Assembly: GCF_035555955.1 (NCBI RefSeq)
Contig: NZ_DATMGA010000018.1
Location: 13,123 to 77,122 of the forward strand
DNA length: 64,000 bases
DNA from: Eoetvoesia sp035555955
Lineage (GTDB): Bacteria > Pseudomonadota > Gammaproteobacteria > Burkholderiales > Burkholderiaceae_B
Reading direction: 5' to 3'
Shown one piece after another: positions 62,501 through 64,000 of this stretch. Below the pieces are notes generated by a model. That model did no database searches, was not told the DNA's origin, and saw nothing but the letters and a program-made list of their open reading frames with translations. The position numbers were made by a program, and so were the translations under genes. How positions within the stretch are numbered: the stretch's first letter is position 1; each line of letters starts with the position of its first letter.

Positions 62501-64000
62501 CTTCACCGGCACGACCAACGTGGGCGGTGACTTCTCGGGTTCCACGGGCGGCAGCACCACCTTCAGCGGCTCGACCACCATCAGCGGCAACCTGGTCGGG
62601 GCGCAAGGCTCGACGACGAGCTTCTCGGGCCCGACCACGATCGGCGCGGTCACGGGCGGCTCGGGCTCGAGCATCCACTTCACGGGCTCGTCCACCACCA
62701 TCCAGGGCAATGTGTCGGGCAACCAGGGTACGCAAATCACCTTCAGTCAGGGCGGCAGCACCACCATCGGCGGCTCGGTGAACCTGAGCGGCAGCGGCAC
62801 CAGCACCCACGGCGGCACCATCGGGAACCCCATCATTGTCCAGGGCGATGTGACGGTGGGCAGTGGCGCGACCCTGGGCGGCAACATCACCTCCAACGGC
62901 TCGCTGGGCGGCTCGGGCGGCACGATCGGACCGGGCAACTCGGTGGGCGTGCAAAGCTATGCAACGAGCGCTGGCTTTACCGGCACCTACAAGGCCGAGG
63001 TCAATGCAGCGGGCAACTCCGACCTGATCGTCATCCGCTCGGGCAACTTCGACCTGTCGGGCATCGGCCTGACGGTGGGGCAAGAGAACGGCAACGGCGG
63101 CTACGTGCTGAACCACGACTACACCATTGTGCAGACGCCGGGCGGCTCGGTGGTGAACACGTTCCAGAGCACGGGGCTGGATTCGAGCTTTGCCGGCACG
63201 CTGGTGCAGCTCGATCCGGTCAAGTACGGGGCGCAGGACGTCAAGGTCAGCCTGTCGGTGAACAACTCGGCCATCGAGGCCAAGCGTGCCGGCTTTAGCG
63301 CCAACCAGAACGCCGCGCTCGATGGCGTGCTGTCGGTGGCCGGGCACAACACGGCGGCCGATGCGGCGCTGCAGTCCACGGACTCGGGCGGGGCGCTGAA
63401 CCAGCTGTCGGGCGAATCGTTCGCCAGCACGGCCTCGGCGCTGCTGGCCTCCAGTGGGCTGGTGCAGCGCACGCTGACCCAGCGCATGCAGGGCAATGTG
63501 GGCAGCGGGATGCGCCCCGGGGCGCTGACGGCGCAGGCGGGTGGAGCCTTGCCGGCCGGGTCGCTGCCGCAGTCCGAGGCGCAGCCGTTGTGGGCGCAGG
63601 TGGTGGGCAACTGGAACACGCTGTCCAGCGACGGCAACGCGGCCAAGGTCAGCACGGATCTGGGCGGGGTGTTTGTCGGGGGCGATGCGGGGGTCGGATC
63701 GGGCTGGCGCGTGGGCGGGGCCCTGGGCTACACCCACGGCAATATCGACGTGGACGACCGCTCGTCGCGCAGCAAGGTGGATAGCTACACGGTGTCGCTG
63801 TATGGCGGCAACAGCTGGGCGGCAGGCAAAGGTAAGGTGAACTTCCTGGCCGGGGCGGCCTACACCTGGAACAAGGTGGACAGCCGGCGCACGGTGACGG
63901 TGGGCGGCAATCAGACGCTGCGGGCCGACTACAACGGCAATGCCACGCAGGTGTTCACGGAGCTGGGGTATGCGCTGCCGGTGGGGGCGCACAGCGTGCT
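59523..64000 (+). CDS. Classical (type Va) autotransporter, 3' end cut off by window
   Basis: An open frame of 1492 codons from ATG 59523 to the window edge without a stop. Signal peptide: SKQLAVLRVTALTAALMSVYGVAQG (in two halves), with AGGGGG upstream of the ATG. Residues about 30-970 are a beta-helix-like passenger rich in Thr, Ser, Gly and Asn with repeated TTSG and NGG turns (for example ITTSGDQAAGV, IKTSGAKAAGL). A proline-rich hinge (STPPPPDYSTP) lies near 970. Residues about 980-1175 are a second Gly/Ser/Thr module (FSGSTGGSTTFSGSTTISG), then a pertactin-like junction. The beta-barrel begins near 1350 (QPLWAQVVGNWNTLSSDG, then VFVGGDAGVGSGWRVGGALGY). It would be a surface or secreted protein; an adhesin role is possible but not shown. 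Confidence 0.9.
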   Translation, partial: MNTTMSKQLAVLRVTALTAALMSVYGVAQGTPTYSAGSGDTINVTDSTITNTDSPATSVIIANGLGADITFDKTDIVINWNGPNASNTSNAALQAANGGKITITGGTINTSYNNDATQNNVRKQGLQAIDGGTINASNITINTTGGKSPGVQAFRTYTNPTAGDTPTVVNLDHVAINTGGPEYSVGIRADHNGASVIGVNTDITTTAKKSFGVEVDDGGAVQLTNGTITTSGDQAAGVRAYTGTSTETDPRGQFGPGIVTLTGTTIKTSGAKAAGLLAGDADEPTAGIINATNVTITTSGSGAHAAAATNGSSITLSGGTLTAEGSGYGLYVAGAGSSITVTNGTVIQTDGGKYAVQAVDGGQVSLSGGSVTNAGTTSDRTTVYATGVGTSVTAQDVALKNTAAGLGTGDLSNVVSAASQASVTLNGGSVSSESSTFGRGILASSGASVTANGVDISTVGTLSNAVHAYSKQQLLTDTADTAFITLDSGTVGTSGDNSYGLFAQNKGSSVSTTGSTVVTTTGANSFGAVAYNGGVLNLAGVALTTSGSGADGIAVNELLGAQTPGKVPTPNFGSTLSLKDSSVTSEKANGIYLGKDSTATIENTAILAAKHGVVIQDGASAAITGGSVASTGNEQHAVVVDGEGSSFSAGNVAISAAGSIDNRGDVTHAIDLTNGATAAITGGSIKTTGANFTTGIFAATGSTATANNVAISTTGDTGVGVRAYSAYETADESPTPTPNQTVNINGGSITTSGVESYGLWAQDMGSHIVADSYTDPSSSSVTPLTITTSGENAYGVAVYGGADASLTDVVVNTSGAGASGVALNTLGALYHPTRPSSVAATFTMSGGSISATGAGASAAVLQDSGTANFTGTTLSSAGATFSSVFTLSGQSQNITLGSGTTVASNNGTLLNVTRSGAGTDGTVMLALQDGSFAQGNVYDKDGSNQVTVTKGANASWAGLVVDSTTQQIDSSTPPPPDYSTPNDVLITSTDPVTFTGTTNVGGDFSGSTGGSTTFSGSTTISGNLVGAQGSTTSFSGPTTIGAVTGGSGSSIHFTGSSTTIQGNVSGNQGTQITFSQGGSTTIGGSVNLSGSGTSTHGGTIGNPIIVQGDVTVGSGATLGGNITSNGSLGGSGGTIGPGNSVGVQSYATSAGFTGTYKAEVNAAGNSDLIVIRSGNFDLSGIGLTVGQENGNGGYVLNHDYTIVQTPGGSVVNTFQSTGLDSSFAGTLVQLDPVKYGAQDVKVSLSVNNSAIEAKRAGFSANQNAALDGVLSVAGHNTAADAALQSTDSGGALNQLSGESFASTASALLASSGLVQRTLTQRMQGNVGSGMRPGALTAQAGGALPAGSLPQSEAQPLWAQVVGNWNTLSSDGNAAKVSTDLGGVFVGGDAGVGSGWRVGGALGYTHGNIDVDDRSSRSKVDSYTVSLYGGNSWAAGKGKVNFLAGAAYTWNKVDSRRTVTVGGNQTLRADYNGNATQVFTELGYALPVGAHSV

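Noticed and set aside
62430..63992. Minus-strand open frame of 520 codons opposite the autotransporter
   Set aside because: Arises from the G/C-ending codons of the autotransporter C-terminal module; the composition (His, Arg, Val, Ala) is that of a shadow frame.

Overview
The window is high-GC bacterial chromosome from a betaproteobacterium of the order Burkholderiales, most likely family Alcaligenaceae (Bordetella, Achromobacter or Pusillimonas relatives). This is inferred from gene content, gene order and protein style; no database search was possible. It is almost entirely housekeeping genome: about 44 protein genes, one tRNA, no rRNA, no CRISPR array and no recognisable insertion sequence or prophage.

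Layout. 1-5644 (all minus): a truncated murJ, an SDR dehydrogenase, adk, and the exbB-exbD-lpxK-Trm112-kdsB chain with overlapping stops and starts. 5645-6317: a 673-base non-coding, partly AT-rich region with DnaA-box-like sequences. 6318-9699 (plus): xseA, sodB and a 3-oxoadipyl-CoA thiolase. 9836-10625 (minus): a DUF192 protein and a cold-shock protein. 10815-20889 (plus): clpS, clpA, pqiABC and a putA without the DNA-binding domain. 20923-28834 (minus): a berberine-bridge-like FAD oxidase, dut, coaBC, and ribF-ileS-lspA. 28882-34710 (plus): purN, an RsmB-type RNA methyltransferase, a fatty-acid desaturase and a UvrD-type helicase. 34735-40795 (minus): dapC, dapD, dapE, prmB, yheS, i.e. the succinylase branch of lysine/diaminopimelate synthesis plus two translation-related genes. 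40903-47463 (plus): tRNA-Leu(TAG), then tig-clpP-clpX-lon for protein quality control. 47623-48270: lexA with a perfect SOS box. 48538-53060: an accessory catabolic cassette (AraC regulator, GMC oxidoreductase with a twin-arginine signal, aldehyde dehydrogenase). 53158-57394: aromatic aminotransferase, uvrB and a low-molecular-weight phosphatase. 57501-58894: an iron-sulphur locus with a classic IscR site and iscR-iscU-iscA. 59523-end: a large classical autotransporter that runs off the window.

The most unusual point is the isc locus. iscS is absent between iscR and iscU; no hscB, hscA or fdx follows iscA; the IscU scaffold has Gln in place of the conserved ligand Cys37; and IscR has a longer loop between its second and third cluster cysteines. 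Other points worth attention are the GMC oxidoreductase whose second catalytic His/Asn position is proline, the exbB-xseA intergenic region (DnaA boxes, AT-rich stretch, 16-bp palindrome), and the two-part passenger of the autotransporter, whose codon style changes abruptly near base 62440. The SOS theme recurs (lexA, uvrB, uvrD-type helicase), but only lexA carries a visible LexA box.
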